From Anastrepha obliqua (taxonomy: Eukaryota > Arthropoda > Insecta > Diptera > Tephritidae): DNA of 64,000 nucleotides. Made by a program: the position numbers and the translations under genes. Shown here piece by piece: positions 30,003 through 41,700 of the stretch. Location: positions 36,792,501-36,856,500 of the forward strand of contig NC_072896.1 of the NCBI RefSeq assembly GCF_027943255.1, given 5' to 3'. Under the pieces are notes generated by a model. It was not told the origin of the DNA and searched no databases. It saw only the letters and a list, made by a program, of their open reading frames with translations. Each line of letters begins with the position of its first letter. Position 1 is the first letter of the stretch.

Positions 30003-30052
30003 ACACAACATCCATAGCTGTAACTGTTTTCCTTTTGACATGTTCAGTATAG
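30003..30052 (-). pseudogene. His4: Histone H4 remnant, unit 6
   Basis: About 50 bp matching the H4 codons for [16 protein letters not shown] only. The 3' end of the gene (GRTLYGFGG and stop) is deleted on one side. The other side joins foreign sequence at 30053. No start codon or N-terminal part remains. Confidence 0.85.
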
Positions 30053-30184
30053 TTCAAATTCTTGTTTGTGTGTCGCAGTTATCCATTTTAATAAATTTTA
30101 AAGATCAATCAATGGAACAGATAACTTAAAAAGAAAATAAGTTATTCAATTTTTTTTTGGTAGCGGCTTTCATCAGCCACCCTG
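30053..30184. mobile_element. Foreign segment replacing H4 head, possible mariner-type end
   Basis: 132 bp unlike any histone unit. It ends in CAGCCACCCTG next to TA; reversed, CAGGGTGGCTGATGAAAG looks like a Tc1/mariner-type terminus. Histone 5' flank resumes at about 30185. No reading frame. The identity is a guess from the terminal motif. Confidence 0.35.
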
Positions 30185-30888
<704 letters not shown>

Positions 30889-30913
30889 ATCAATCAGAAA
30901 ACTTACAAAAAAC

Positions 30914-30929
30914 GGTCCTTTTCAGGACC
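30914..30929 (+). terminator. H3 3' stem-loop, unit 6
   Basis: Perfect stem-loop 25 nt after the stop, followed by AACGAAAAAGATCAAAA. The distal duplicate is missing because the unit ends at 31217. Confidence 0.95.
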
Positions 30930-31217
30930 ACAATTTGTTAAACGAAAAAGATCAAAAATTTTATTGAAATATTTATGCATATATGTACATACCTATATGT
31001 GTAGGTATTTTTGTGTTTTCGTAAATGTATGTAGTACATGTACAGTTCTTTATCTACTCCACATCGTTTATACTCGTGTGCTTTTAAGTATAGTCGGCAT
31101 GCATGTATACACGTTTATGTACGTATGTATATGCGCACATAACCAGTTAATAAGCAGCAATTTTGGCGCAATTCGGTAATATGTATAAAAATATAATACA
31201 CATAATGGGATGCCACG

Positions 31218-33400
31218 TACTATACTGAACATTTCCTCCTCTTATAAGTTGGTCCAGTTCATGGTTCTATCTTAAACGCCACTCGAGGCTTAGTTTAAGC
31301 CCCAGACCTCATTGCTTCAAACTCATTTGCCCCGATTTTGATTGTACCAGGTACCAGATCGTTTTTTCTGAACATCAACATATATTTAGTTTTTTCCTCG
31401 TTAATTTTCAATCCAATTTTACCGGTTGCCTTTCCAATGTCACAGAAAGTATTTGCTAATGCATTAACACTTTTGCTGATTATCGCAATGTCATCCGCTA
31501 CGCGTATATTTGTGTAGATCTGTTAAGTATATGCCCAGTTATTTTGCATCAATAGACGTATTGCGAAGCACAGTAAAAGATTAAAAACGGTTGAGGAACG
31601 GTTGTCGCCTTGCTTAACTCCAGTCGTATTTTAAAGGCCTCAGATAATCTGTCTTGTACCGAAACTCTCGATTCGGTATTGCGCAGTGTTATCATTATCA
31701 TGTATTTTGGTAAAACTTTTTCGGCATAACAACTAATATGGCACGCCTTTTGTCGATTTTTTCTGTAATTTTTGCTAGTAATTTATGTTATACTGAGAAG
31801 CGATATTCCGCGATAGTTTTAACAATTTGTTTTGTTACCTTTTTTAAGGATTGGTATTATAAGTGCCGTGATCCATTCACATGATGTAATTTTTCCATAA
31901 ATACCACGCTTCAATTTTTCAAGAGCTTGCACGTAATCTCGTCTTCTGCAGGATATTTAAAGTTTTTCATTTGGTTAACTGCTTTTACTATCTCAGTTAA
32001 TGCCGGGGTTCTTGATTTTCTTCTATTATTCCCAGACATCGACTGCCTACAATTTGCTATAATAGTTTTTTTGTTCCAAAATCCTCAAAAATAGTCTGTA
32101 GGTTTTTCTTTAAGGCTTCCCTTTTTTTCTTCTGACAGATTTTTGTTGCAATTTTTCTTTTTTCAATATATATTTCTTCTGCTCTACGGGTTTTCTTATT
32201 CATCCAACTCTTTCTAGCTTCATTTTTCATTTTTATGAGTTTTTCGCTTTCTTTACCGAACCAATCTGAGTTTTTCTTTTTCACTGTTTTCCCAATTGTT
32301 ATTGATGCAGCAGATGTTGTTTATTATTTTTTCGGTTTCCGTTTGGAACGCTAATTTAATATTGATGTCCTTTAGATTATCAGTATTCCATTTCTTCCTC
32401 TGGCTTTAGCCACGTTTGAGAGTTTTTGACGAAAGTTAGCTTTTACCAAGAAGTGGTCGCTGTCGTAGTTTGCTACTATGAGGCCTCGCATGTCAGTTAT
32501 ATTACTTCTTCTTCTGGTGTTGATGGGCGTGATCAATTCGGTTTGCGTTGTTTGTTCCTGGTATTCGCAATGTTTCTTTATATATGCCCTTATGAGGAAA
32601 CACTGTGCTCGCGATGAAGGTAAAGGTTACGCTTTCGAAATTGCCAGGTACGCTTGACGTAAAACTTTCTGCATCTATTATAGCGTTAAAGTCCAAAGCA
32701 GAATAATAAATGTCTTTGTCATCTTCGTTTGCGTCCTCTGTCGGTGCGTACGCTAATACAAGCGTTACGTTGCTGAATACTCCTTTTATTCTTAATTTCC
32801 ATAACTTATAATTACTTGGTTGAAGTCCCAGAAATTTTTTTTTTTCATTCGCATATTCATCAAAAAACCAACGCTGCTTCTTCCAGCTTTATTTTCTTTG
32901 CCGCTGTACAATAGCACATATTCTCTCGTTCTTCTTTCACCAAAATCTTTAAACCGTATTTCTTGTAGAGCCACCACATCCGTTTCACATTGCAGGAGCG
33001 CCCTAACCATTTTCTTCATTTTACCAGATTGTAACATGCTTCTAATATTCCAAGACCGCAATTTCCAATCTCTTTTCCGTTTTCCATTCGCAAAGTCGTC
33101 AACATTTTTGGGTTCATTCCGAGGCTTTTGTTTAGCTTTCATGACATGATTATTTCGCTGAGTAGGTTGTCGGCCTTACGTCAGCTAGACAGATTTCTCT
33201 TACTGCCATCAGCTGGTCTGATTTGTTTCAGACCAATGGGTTACCAATATCCCTTTCGAGATTTGGTGTCTGATATGGTTATCCCTATCCGATATCCCGC
33301 ACATGCTCGGTCGTCATTATCCATGATGGAAAGAATTATGAGATGGCGCCTATTGTGGTACCGTTACTTTGCTCTCAGCGAATTCGACAATGAGTGACAT
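31218..33400 (-). mobile_element. Degraded non-LTR retrotransposon (EN-RT), 3' end missing
   Basis: Read on the minus strand, the 5' part (about 32792-33142) encodes an endonuclease start: WKLRSWNIRSMLQSGKM, then VVALQEIRF. A basic linker follows (about 32057-32284: DWFGKESEKLIKMKNEARKS, RKIATKICQKKKREAL). Near 31420-31530 lies an RT piece, RVADDIAIISKSVNAL followed by GLKINEEKTKYMLM, where VADD stands for YADD. Many stops and shifts break it. The RT domain is cut at 31218 against histone sequence, so this junction is not a normal 3' insertion end. Bases 33143-33400 may be its 5' region. Confidence 0.75.
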
Positions 33401-33817
33401 CGTATTAGCACCAGTATGGCCAGATGACCATTTTCGTAAATTGATTTAGCTTTTTTTTGGTTATTTAGTCCCGGAGTTTTAGTTCTTTCTTCATGACATT
33501 TTTCTAGCCTGTTCTAATTAAAATATAATGTTTACGATTTTGTAAAATATAAATTTTGTTTAATTAGTTCACTCAGTTTTATTTAACTTTACTTTTTTTA
33601 ACATCATCATTAACATCATTGCCTGCGATTGCAGTCGTTGTTGGTGCTCTTCTGCTTTCAGCAGTCAAATCTCTCTCTCGCTACTGCAGTGTTGCCTAGC
33701 TTTGGATATAAAAACGCACTCAAATGCCCATTTAAAGAAAATAAAACACCAAATTTTTATTGAGTTACTCAAAGAACTTTGTATGCGTGACAAATTGTCT
33801 TTAAAACGTGCGTTTTT
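33401..33817. other. Intergenic, no gene seen
   Basis: AT-rich sequence between the non-LTR fragment and the piggyBac-like element. No coding or repeat structure recognised. Confidence 0.5.
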
Positions 33818-33821
33818 TTAA

Positions 33822-36286
33822 CCCTTAGCCACCTAACGTGTATTCCAGTAACACATCCACCTAACGTCGGTCATGGTGACCGCTTGGGTTTAAGTACTAT
33901 TAACAAGGTTAAAAAGTCATAAATTGGCAAAAAATTAAACCACATTAAGTTCTTTAGTTGTTTTTATTTCAAATTGTTTTAATAAATTCTTAAAATTAAC
34001 ATTTTTTTCTTTTTATTATTATTAATCAAAGTTCACTTACAAATATTTCAACAAATTATAGGTTCTTTATTAAACTGAGAGCTAAGCAATAACAATCAAT
34101 GAGATCAATATTTTTTTAATTATTTTAGTAACTTAAGTATATAACCTCTTATATAAAACTATCATTGGCACAATCAAATCACAATCATTACAAAATTACA
34201 GCCCCCTAACATTTACAATTTGTCGCGGCAGCTTATACACATTTTTTGAGAACATTCAACGCAAATTGGATTTTTGCACTGAAAACACAAATGGAATGTT
34301 TTACGTTTTTTTTTGGGTCACACGTTGAGCAAGTTTTGCGTGTTTCTAATTTATCAGAGCTGCCTGCCGAAAATGATCTTGGTTCTTCATCTATTTTGAG
34401 AACCCGGCGAATAGCATTCTGAAGATCCCTCTGCAATCCAAACTGGTTCACTCGACGTCTCAAATGAGGTTCGATAAGTTCTTTAGCCAGTTGTTTCATG
34501 AAATTCAGTCTGGGCACCTTTCTCTGAGCTTGGTTCATGTTGCTGATGATGTATGAATTTGCCGCAGATACATCCAGCATTCTGTAGAACACTGCCATTG
34601 GCCAGCGCTGTGTGCGTCGAGAAGTTGAATAAATGGCACATTTCTGATCTAATGTATCGACGCCTCCTTTGGTGCTATTATAGAAAGTGATCATTTCTGG
34701 CTTTTGTTTTTGTGGATCAATGGTTGGCATGTGATGCATGCTGGAGAGAACAAGCACGGATTTGTTTTGCTTTGGTACATAAGACACCAATGTTGCATCT
34801 GACGTAAATCCAAAAATCGAAGAGCCAACGTCTCGGTGACGGCTAGGTAGAAATTGGGGAGGTACTTCCCTTTTATTTTTTTTAAGGGTCCCTACAAGTG
34901 TCAGCTGTTTTTGCTTCAGGATTTTCATTAGCTCTACTGAAGTAAACCAGTTATCAGTCGTAACATTTCTGTGGGTTCCTTCAATCGATGCAATCAGTCG
35001 CAAAACTGATTGCGTGGGTTTGTTCAGTCGTTGGTATTCATCGGGCAAGCCTTGGCTATCTGAGTCTTTTGCCAAGTATATGTAGCCATCAACAAGATAT
35101 CCATTTCTGGCGTCAGTCATGCACATAATTTTGAATCCATATTTGTTGGGTTTTTTCGGCATGTACATTTTGAAGTCGCATCTCCCACGGAAAGCCACCA
35201 ACATCTCGTCAATACAAGCGTAACTGCCAATTGAACAAACTTCTTTGCAGTTTTGTATCAGCTTACCAAACAGCTGAGATATAGGTGCAGCTTTGTCAGT
35301 GCTACGGCGTTCATCTCTGGTGCTCGCATCATCAAATCGAAGGCAATTCAGCAGTATTTCAAACCTGTTCTTGCTCATTATACAACGATAAATCTCTCTT
35401 CCTGTGCCATCTGTGCTGTACCAACATGTGTAATGTGTGTGGTTTTCTTTGAAAATTGCAGTATAGTACAACATACCGATCAAAGCTTTTAGCTCCATTA
35501 CGTCGAGGTCATGAACACATGTCTGATTTTGATAGTTTGGTCTTATCTTGATAATTTTTTCGTTTGTATACTTAACAATTTCTTCTAACATATCATCAAT
35601 GAAAAATAACTGCCAAATATCGGATGGTTTTGTATTTCTGTTCAAAACATCTCTGAAGTTCCTTTTCAATCCTGGAGGTTGATGAATGATGTTGTGTTGC
35701 AAAGTCCTCGATCGCGAAACTGGAGGTTGGCTCGACCAACGGAACCGATTTTTTCCGAAATAGTTCCGGTATCTTGCCAATGGAACATCGTCATCTGAAG
35801 ATTGATCATCAACTGGCACATCACCATCATCATTATTTTCACATAACTCGTCAACATCAATTTCAGAGTCTGACTGACACTCACTTTCAATCATGTGGTC
35901 TAAAGGTACATCTTCTACGTCACTGCAGTCTTCATTTGGCAATTGGCACTCGTCCCTTTGATCCTCAGCATCTGAGTCACTCTCTTCTAACCATCTACAG
36001 ATATTTCGATCACGTTGAGACATGCTGAACCTAAAAAACGATAAGAAAATGTTAACACTAAAAGAAACGTAACAACCTAACGTCGGTCACCAGTACCGCA
36101 TACGATATATATTTACCTGATTCTTTTCACTGCGCGCACGTGTTGCTTGGCCGAGCGCAGAGCGCAAACTGAAGAGGGAGGAGAAAAGGTACACAGAGTC
36201 ACAGGCGTGGGGCCCGCATAGTAACGGAAATATTTGAAAAAATAGATCGCTCAGAGTCACCGTGACCGACGCTAGGTGGTTAAGGG
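33822..36286 (-). mobile_element. piggyBac-like transposon, nearly intact
   Basis: 2,465-bp element flanked by TTAA at 33818-33821 and 36287-36290, the piggyBac target signature. Terminal inverted repeats begin CCCTTAGCCACCTAACG on the left and CCCTTAACCACCTAGCG on the right (read inward), 15 of 17 matching. Subterminal copies of CCACCTAACGTCGGTCA (left) and CAACCTAACGTCGGTCA (right, near 36070) add to the end structure. It carries one transposase gene on the minus strand. The well-kept ends and frame suggest a young insertion. Confidence 0.93.
34233..36023 (-). CDS. piggyBac-family transposase (DDE_Tnp_1_7), C-terminus frameshifted
   Basis: 596-codon frame encoding a cut-and-paste transposase that acts at TTAA. 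The N-terminus is acidic (about 1-80). The three catalytic aspartates are present in context: CIDEML (about 269), TTDNWFTS (about 356) and GGVDTLDQ (about 454), close to their positions in the founding piggyBac protein. A Cys-rich C-terminal DNA-binding domain is expected. The present frame reads only its first CSTC, then departs at a run of nine A (plus-strand T9 at 34306-34314). The neighbouring frame continues with the expected Cys spacing and stops at 34213-34215, so one base appears lost. Without that domain the protein is probably inactive, unless the run is a sequencing error. Confidence 0.92.
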   Translation of the reverse strand: MSQRDRNICRWLEESDSDAEDQRDECQLPNEDCSDVEDVPLDHMIESECQSDSEIDVDELCENNDDGDVPVDDQSSDDDVPLARYRNYFGKNRFRWSSQPPVSRSRTLQHNIIHQPPGLKRNFRDVLNRNTKPSDIWQLFFIDDMLEEIVKYTNEKIIKIRPNYQNQTCVHDLDVMELKALIGMLYYTAIFKENHTHYTCWYSTDGTGREIYRCIMSKNRFEILLNCLRFDDASTRDERRSTDKAAPISQLFGKLIQNCKEVCSIGSYACIDEMLVAFRGRCDFKMYMPKKPNKYGFKIMCMTDARNGYLVDGYIYLAKDSDSQGLPDEYQRLNKPTQSVLRLIASIEGTHRNVTTDNWFTSVELMKILKQKQLTLVGTLKKNKREVPPQFLPSRHRDVGSSIFGFTSDATLVSYVPKQNKSVLVLSSMHHMPTIDPQKQKPEMITFYNSTKGGVDTLDQKCAIYSTSRRTQRWPMAVFYRMLDVSAANSYIISNMNQAQRKVPRLNFMKQLAKELIEPHLRRRVNQFGLQRDLQNAIRRVLKIDEEPRSFSAGSSDKLETRKTCSTCDPKKNVKHSICVFSAKIQFALNVLKKCV

Positions 36287-36290
36287 TTAA

Positions 36291-38296
36291 ATAAATGTGT
36301 TATAGTTATGTACAATTTATTGTATGAGTTTTTTTATAAGAAAAATTCTTGTGTTAAGAGAACGACTTTTTTGCTATATTTAAGGTTATGTGACAAGATA
36401 AGGTACTCATTTTGTAAAAATGTCATTATGGTTTTTTCAGTATTTTCTGGTATTTTTTGGCTTATTTTTACTATGAATACTACTCTTGATGGCTTAGTCC
36501 CACTAAGGATTAAGGACCGGAAGAAACTATGTGGTTTTAATTCGCATTCAGTAAATTCAAACGCTTTTTGAAATGTGTGAAAAGTTTTTCAATGTTAAGA
36601 AGAGTTAGGAGAAGAAGATTTAATATTCTAACATAACCTTAAAAGGAGCAAAAACTTAAATCTACGCTTTCAAAATATCAAATTTTATAAGAACCAACAA
36701 ATTTTCATTAACACTAAAATCTTCTCAGAAATACCTTTTTTAACATGTGACGTCACGCACTCTCTGATGGGCGCAATCTTGTTTGTATCATTCTTGGTCA
36801 ATATCGACGGGGTGTACCTACGAGGTTGACATTTGGATTACCATTACCATTACCACCCCATATATAATATATAATATAAGCCAGTCAAACAAACATTAAA
36901 AATGTATACCACATAAATATACACACGGTCAACGAATATGCTAAACATGTCATACTTTGGACAGAAGTCCACAGAAGTTTTATGAAAAAATTAATATTTA
37001 TGAAAGTATTTTACTGTCTTTTGGTTTATAGTATGATCTTCAATAATCTTTGTGTCTGGCAACACTATGTTTTACGTCTGTTTGGTTGCTCAAATTTCGT
37101 TCGCTGTGGGAGTGGGCGAGCTCTCTCTCCTTCTGTTCAGTGCAACAACAATTGAACAGAGTTCGCCACACAAAATTTCAGCACAATCATAATGGTTTAA
37201 AGAATTCAGAATGTTAGGGCAACATTAGACTGACGTAACAGGGAATGTGGCAGCGCTTTGTTTACGACAAAACTGAGATTGTGTTAGTGATATAAGAAAA
37301 AATTAATGCAGCTAAATAAAATCAACGGGTACAATTATACTGCCGAATCCTATATAACGTGCGAGCCGAATTTACTCTCGCAATTTCGCTGTGGATGGCC
37401 AAATTTTGTAATCTATCATCCTTGCATAACCACGGCTATAATAGACACATAGCAGCCAGTCAGCAACAGTTTTCCCATAAAAGTGTGGATTATGTATAGA
37501 ATACCGAATAATAAGTATTGAGTACTAAAATTTTACAGAAAAAGTATCTCATCACTACTCATTTAGCAAATAAACTTCATATTTCTTTATAGAGCTGTCA
37601 AACTATCGATAATCATGACCATCGATCTTTTGCGATATTAATTTTAATTTTTTATGTAAACCGTAAATAATAGAAATTATTGAAGGTGAAGTAGCGCTTC
37701 AAAAACCCAAAGCAGCTTCGCCAATAGGATAAAGAATATTAAGAAGCTCTTTTGGTATATTTAAAAAACATTTATTTAATCATCCTTCAGTAATAGCACC
37801 CCTTTTTATGATATCATTGATAAACAGCTGATCCATCTTGTATATTTAAGTTTAAGCGATATGTTTGAGCCCTGCTCAGCTTTGTCATGTCATGCATACT
37901 CAATATTTGCCTATTTCAATTTTAAGTACGACTCAATACAATCGTATTTTTAGAAAATGAGTTTGTCTTGTAAATATCTAGTTTTTGCTTGGTATTTCAT
38001 ACCTAGAGTCTAATACCTGTAAAGATTTTTGAAGCAGTATTGCTTGAATACGCGATGGAGGAGGATCTTGAAATGTGGTTTTTTAAATTTTACCACTAGT
38101 TCGGTATTCTTCCACTATTCCACAATAGTTACATTTTGCAAATTTTTTTGTCCCTTGTTGTTTTAAATTTTCATTTTTCTAAGCCATTTCCCACTTAAAA
38201 TAAAAACTACGCTTCTAAAAATATTGTCAGGTTTGGTTCTCTTCCAACCTATCCGTCCAAGTATCAAAAGCGATAGGTAGAGAATACGCTTTCAAT
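36291..38296. other. Intergenic, no gene seen
   Basis: About 2 kb of mostly AT-rich DNA between the piggyBac element and the MITE upstream of mus201. I found no conserved frame. A TATCGATA (DRE-type) motif sits at 37613-37620. A CATTACCATTACCATTACC run is near 36841. Confidence 0.5.
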
Positions 38297-38523
38297 CAAG
38301 GCGAATTTATTACAGGTGACAGCATTCACCCAGCTGAATTTTTCGCCGTAGGTATGGCTTACGTCAAAATGATATGCTTTGTTTGTATGTATTGGTATGT
38401 TCACATTCGTATGTTTACATTTGATTACTGATTTTGACGTGATGCTTGGACCAAACGCAACAACAAATACATGTAGGGTTTTACTTATATGTGTTTGCTG
38501 TCACCTGTAATAAATTCGCCTTG
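38297..38523. mobile_element. MITE with 27-bp perfect terminal repeats
   Basis: 227-bp element whose ends are perfect 27-bp inverted repeats (38297-38323 and 38497-38523, starting CAAGGCGAATTTATTACAGG). Flanked by the 8-bp direct repeat CTTTCAAT (38289-38296 and 38524-38531). Too short to encode a transposase. An 8-bp duplication and CA...TG ends fit a hAT-type non-autonomous element. It lies about 200 bp before the mus201 start. Confidence 0.9.
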
Positions 38524-38587
38524 CTTTCAATGCAATAATAGTACCGATAGTACCAAAACTACCGATAATTATTTCAATTGATTATAC

Positions 38588-38596
38588 CATCGATAG
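38588..38596. promoter_or_regulatory. DRE-like motif upstream of mus201
   Basis: CATCGATAG, one base short of the palindromic DREF site TATCGATA, about 125 bp upstream of the ATG. DREF drives many replication and repair genes in flies, so the position is suggestive only. Confidence 0.35.
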
Positions 38597-38721
38597 ATTG
38601 TTTGACAGCTTTACTTTTTTATTATTACTCTAAGTGGGTAATTTTTTTATTTCATCATATTTTTTGTACTATTTACGTATTCAAATAACTATTTACGTAC
38701 TTAGATACAATTTTAAAAGAT

Positions 38722-41700
38722 ATGGGAGTAACAGGCCTTTGGAAACTTGTTGAACCGTGTGGTAGTCCTGTACCGGTAGAAACGTTAGAAGGCAAAATAC
38801 TGGCCGTTGGTGAGTGCATTGATATTCATCAGAAATTCGTTTAAAAACATTACCGCATATAATATTTTCAGATATTTCCATATGGCTGTATCAGGCTGTT
38901 AAAGGATTTCAAGACAACAAAGGCTCTTTGCTACCGCATGCTCATTTGCTTGGCCTTTTCCACCGTTTATGCAAATTACTTTATTATCGCGTGCGACCTG
39001 TTTTTGTTTTCGATGGCTGTGTACCACAGCTTAAACGGGATACCATTGTAAGTCTTTTAAATTACATACGGGCAATATTGATTTCGGAAAAGAATGAGAC
39101 TATGAATATTTCAGGCTCGAAGGCAGCAACAACGCAGTAAATTAAATAATGAAGCTGATCGTATACAGGCTCTATTGCTTCAATCCCTTTCTAAGGAAAA
39201 AGTAGTACAACAAGCCCTAGGTATAAACGCTCAACTTTTATTAAAGTCACCTAGCAAAAGGCAAAGTGTGGCGATCAATGATGCTGCAGTGAAAGATGAT
39301 ATTTTCAAATTACCGGAGCTCCCAAATGAGGAGGAAGCGGGCATAGAGATCGAAAACAAAGATACAAGAAATACGAGCGCAATATTTGAAACATCTACAT
39401 CCACAGAAGATAGCTCTTTCGACGATTCAAACCCCTGGCGTGAATATAATGCAAATTTACAAGAAATTGATGTGCGTAGTGAACAGTTTAAAAGCTTACC
39501 GCCAGAGGTACGTCACGAAATATTAGTGGATATAAAAGAAACAAGAAAACAGTCGTCATGGGGTCGTCTTCATGAGTTGCCCTCATGCAGTGATGATTTC
39601 AGTTCTTTTCAAATGAAACGATTGCTCAAACGGAGAGCAGTCCAAGAAAGTATTGAGGAAACCGAAAAGGAAATGGGCGAACGTGCATTGACGTTTACGG
39701 ATTTACAAAACCTCTTTACTGAAGATGGCACACTAGTTCCTGAAAACGCGAAAAGAAGTATGTATATGTGATGAATGTTGAACAAAAAGTTATGCTAAAA
39801 TTGTAAAATAAATAATTGTAGGGAGTGAGATAGTATGCTCTGATGAAACTCTGCGGGTTACTCTAGTACGTGATTTGAAGAAAAACATCGGAAAAGATGA
39901 TAAAAATCCAGCAAAAGTATCTGTGGAAGATAGTTCACAGAAAAAAGCAAAGTTGAATTTGCAGCCCGAAATACTCGAAGAAAAAAGCGGTAGTAATTCA
40001 GGAAGTACAACTACACTTTCTATGGAAAGCGACACGCATATTTATAATCAAGGCTGCGAGTATGAGTCAAATGAAAACATTAAACTAAACCGGCAGCAAC
40101 GAAAACAACTAAAAAATAGCGCCATTGGACCCGCGCGTGCTTATATGATCGAATATGGTGGAATGAACGAAGAAGAAGTAGAAGAAATAATGGACACAAC
40201 GCAAGTAGAATATGACAGTGAAAGTGAGGACTTCTTTATAGCCCAGGCAATAGCAGCATCTTTGGAAGAAATGTGAGTAAAGTTCCGTATCGGGATCGGA
40301 AAACGATTGAAAATATTCGTTTTCACGAACCATTTTTTGTAGAAAAATATCTTTCTTACTTACTTAGGTGGCCATAACAACCCGTTACCGAGTTACGGCC
40401 GACCTCACTAGCTCTTTCCAGGCGCCGCTGCTTCGCGCGCTTACTCCAATTCTGTACACCAAGCGAGCATAGGGTTTCCTCCACCTGGGCTTTCCACCAG
40501 AGCAATGATCTTCCTCTGCGTCGGCTCCCTTGGACTTCGCCCTCGAACACCTTCTTCTTTGCTGAGCTTCTTCATCCATGCGCGCGACATGCCCTATCCA
40601 ACGCAGGCGTTGGATGGCGATACGTTGAACTACGTCAATGTCGGCGTAGAGCTCATACAGCTCGTGGTTCATTCTTGAAGGGTAGTCTTCGCCAACGCGC
40701 ACAGGACCAAAGATCTTACGAAGAATTTTTCTCTCGAACACCCCAAGAGCGGCTGCATCGCTTTGAGACACTACCCATGCCTCTGCGCCATAAAGCAACA
40801 CGGGTATGATGAGCGTCTTGTAAAGTGTCAGTTTGGTCATGCGAGAGAGGGCTCGACTACTCAATTGCTTACTTAGCCCATAGTAACACCTATTAGTAAG
40901 AGTGATTCTCCGTTTGATCTCCAGGCTGATATCGTTGTTGCTGTTAACGGCGATGCCAAGATAAATAAATTCTGGCACAACTTCGAAGGTATAGTTGTCC
41001 GCAATGACGTGCGTCCCTACACGCCGTGTGTTCCGCGTTGTAGACAGCATATACTTCGTTTTACCCTCGTTCACCGCCAGACCCACTCGTGATGATTTCT
41101 TTTCGATAGCAGAAAACGCAGCGGTGACATCTCGCTTACAGCGGCCGATAATGTCAATGTCATCGGCGTACGCAAGGACTTGGACACATTTGTAGAAGAT
41201 AGTGTCATTAAGATGAACACCTGCTTTTCGGAGCACCCCTTCCATTACGAAGTTGAAAAGGTTGCATGACAGTGGATCGCCTTGTCTGAAACCTCGAACG
41301 GTATTGAATGGCTCGGAGAGGTTATTTCCTACCTTGACGGAGCTGGCTGTGTTGCTCAACATCATTCTGCAAAGCCGTATGAGCTTCGCTGGTATACCGA
41401 ACTTAGACATGATGGCACTAAAGTATTATTCGCTCTAAATAAGTCATTGGGTTGGCGCAAGATAACAATTCTGTTTTTTCTGGGAACGATTCCGACAGTG
41501 GATTTGAAAGCTCAAATGATAGAAACATTTTTCTAGATTGTCGAAAAATACAAAAATCTGAAAAGGGAGGTTTCATTACTTCTACTATTATCATACATAC
41601 AAACATACATATGTATATATGGGTGCATTTACTTTTTTTATTATAAATATAATGCCTTATGAAAAGTGATCGTGCAATGAAATGCAAAGTTAAAATGAAG

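Noticed and set aside
33128..33397. 89-codon plus-strand frame
   Set aside because: No family resemblance; it lies opposite and beyond the 5' part of the degraded LINE.
41452..41646. Extra mus201 exon ([16 protein letters not shown]) in intron 4
   Set aside because: Acidic sequence looks tempting, but the exon 4 to exon 5 phase is complete without it and no suitable splice pair was clear.
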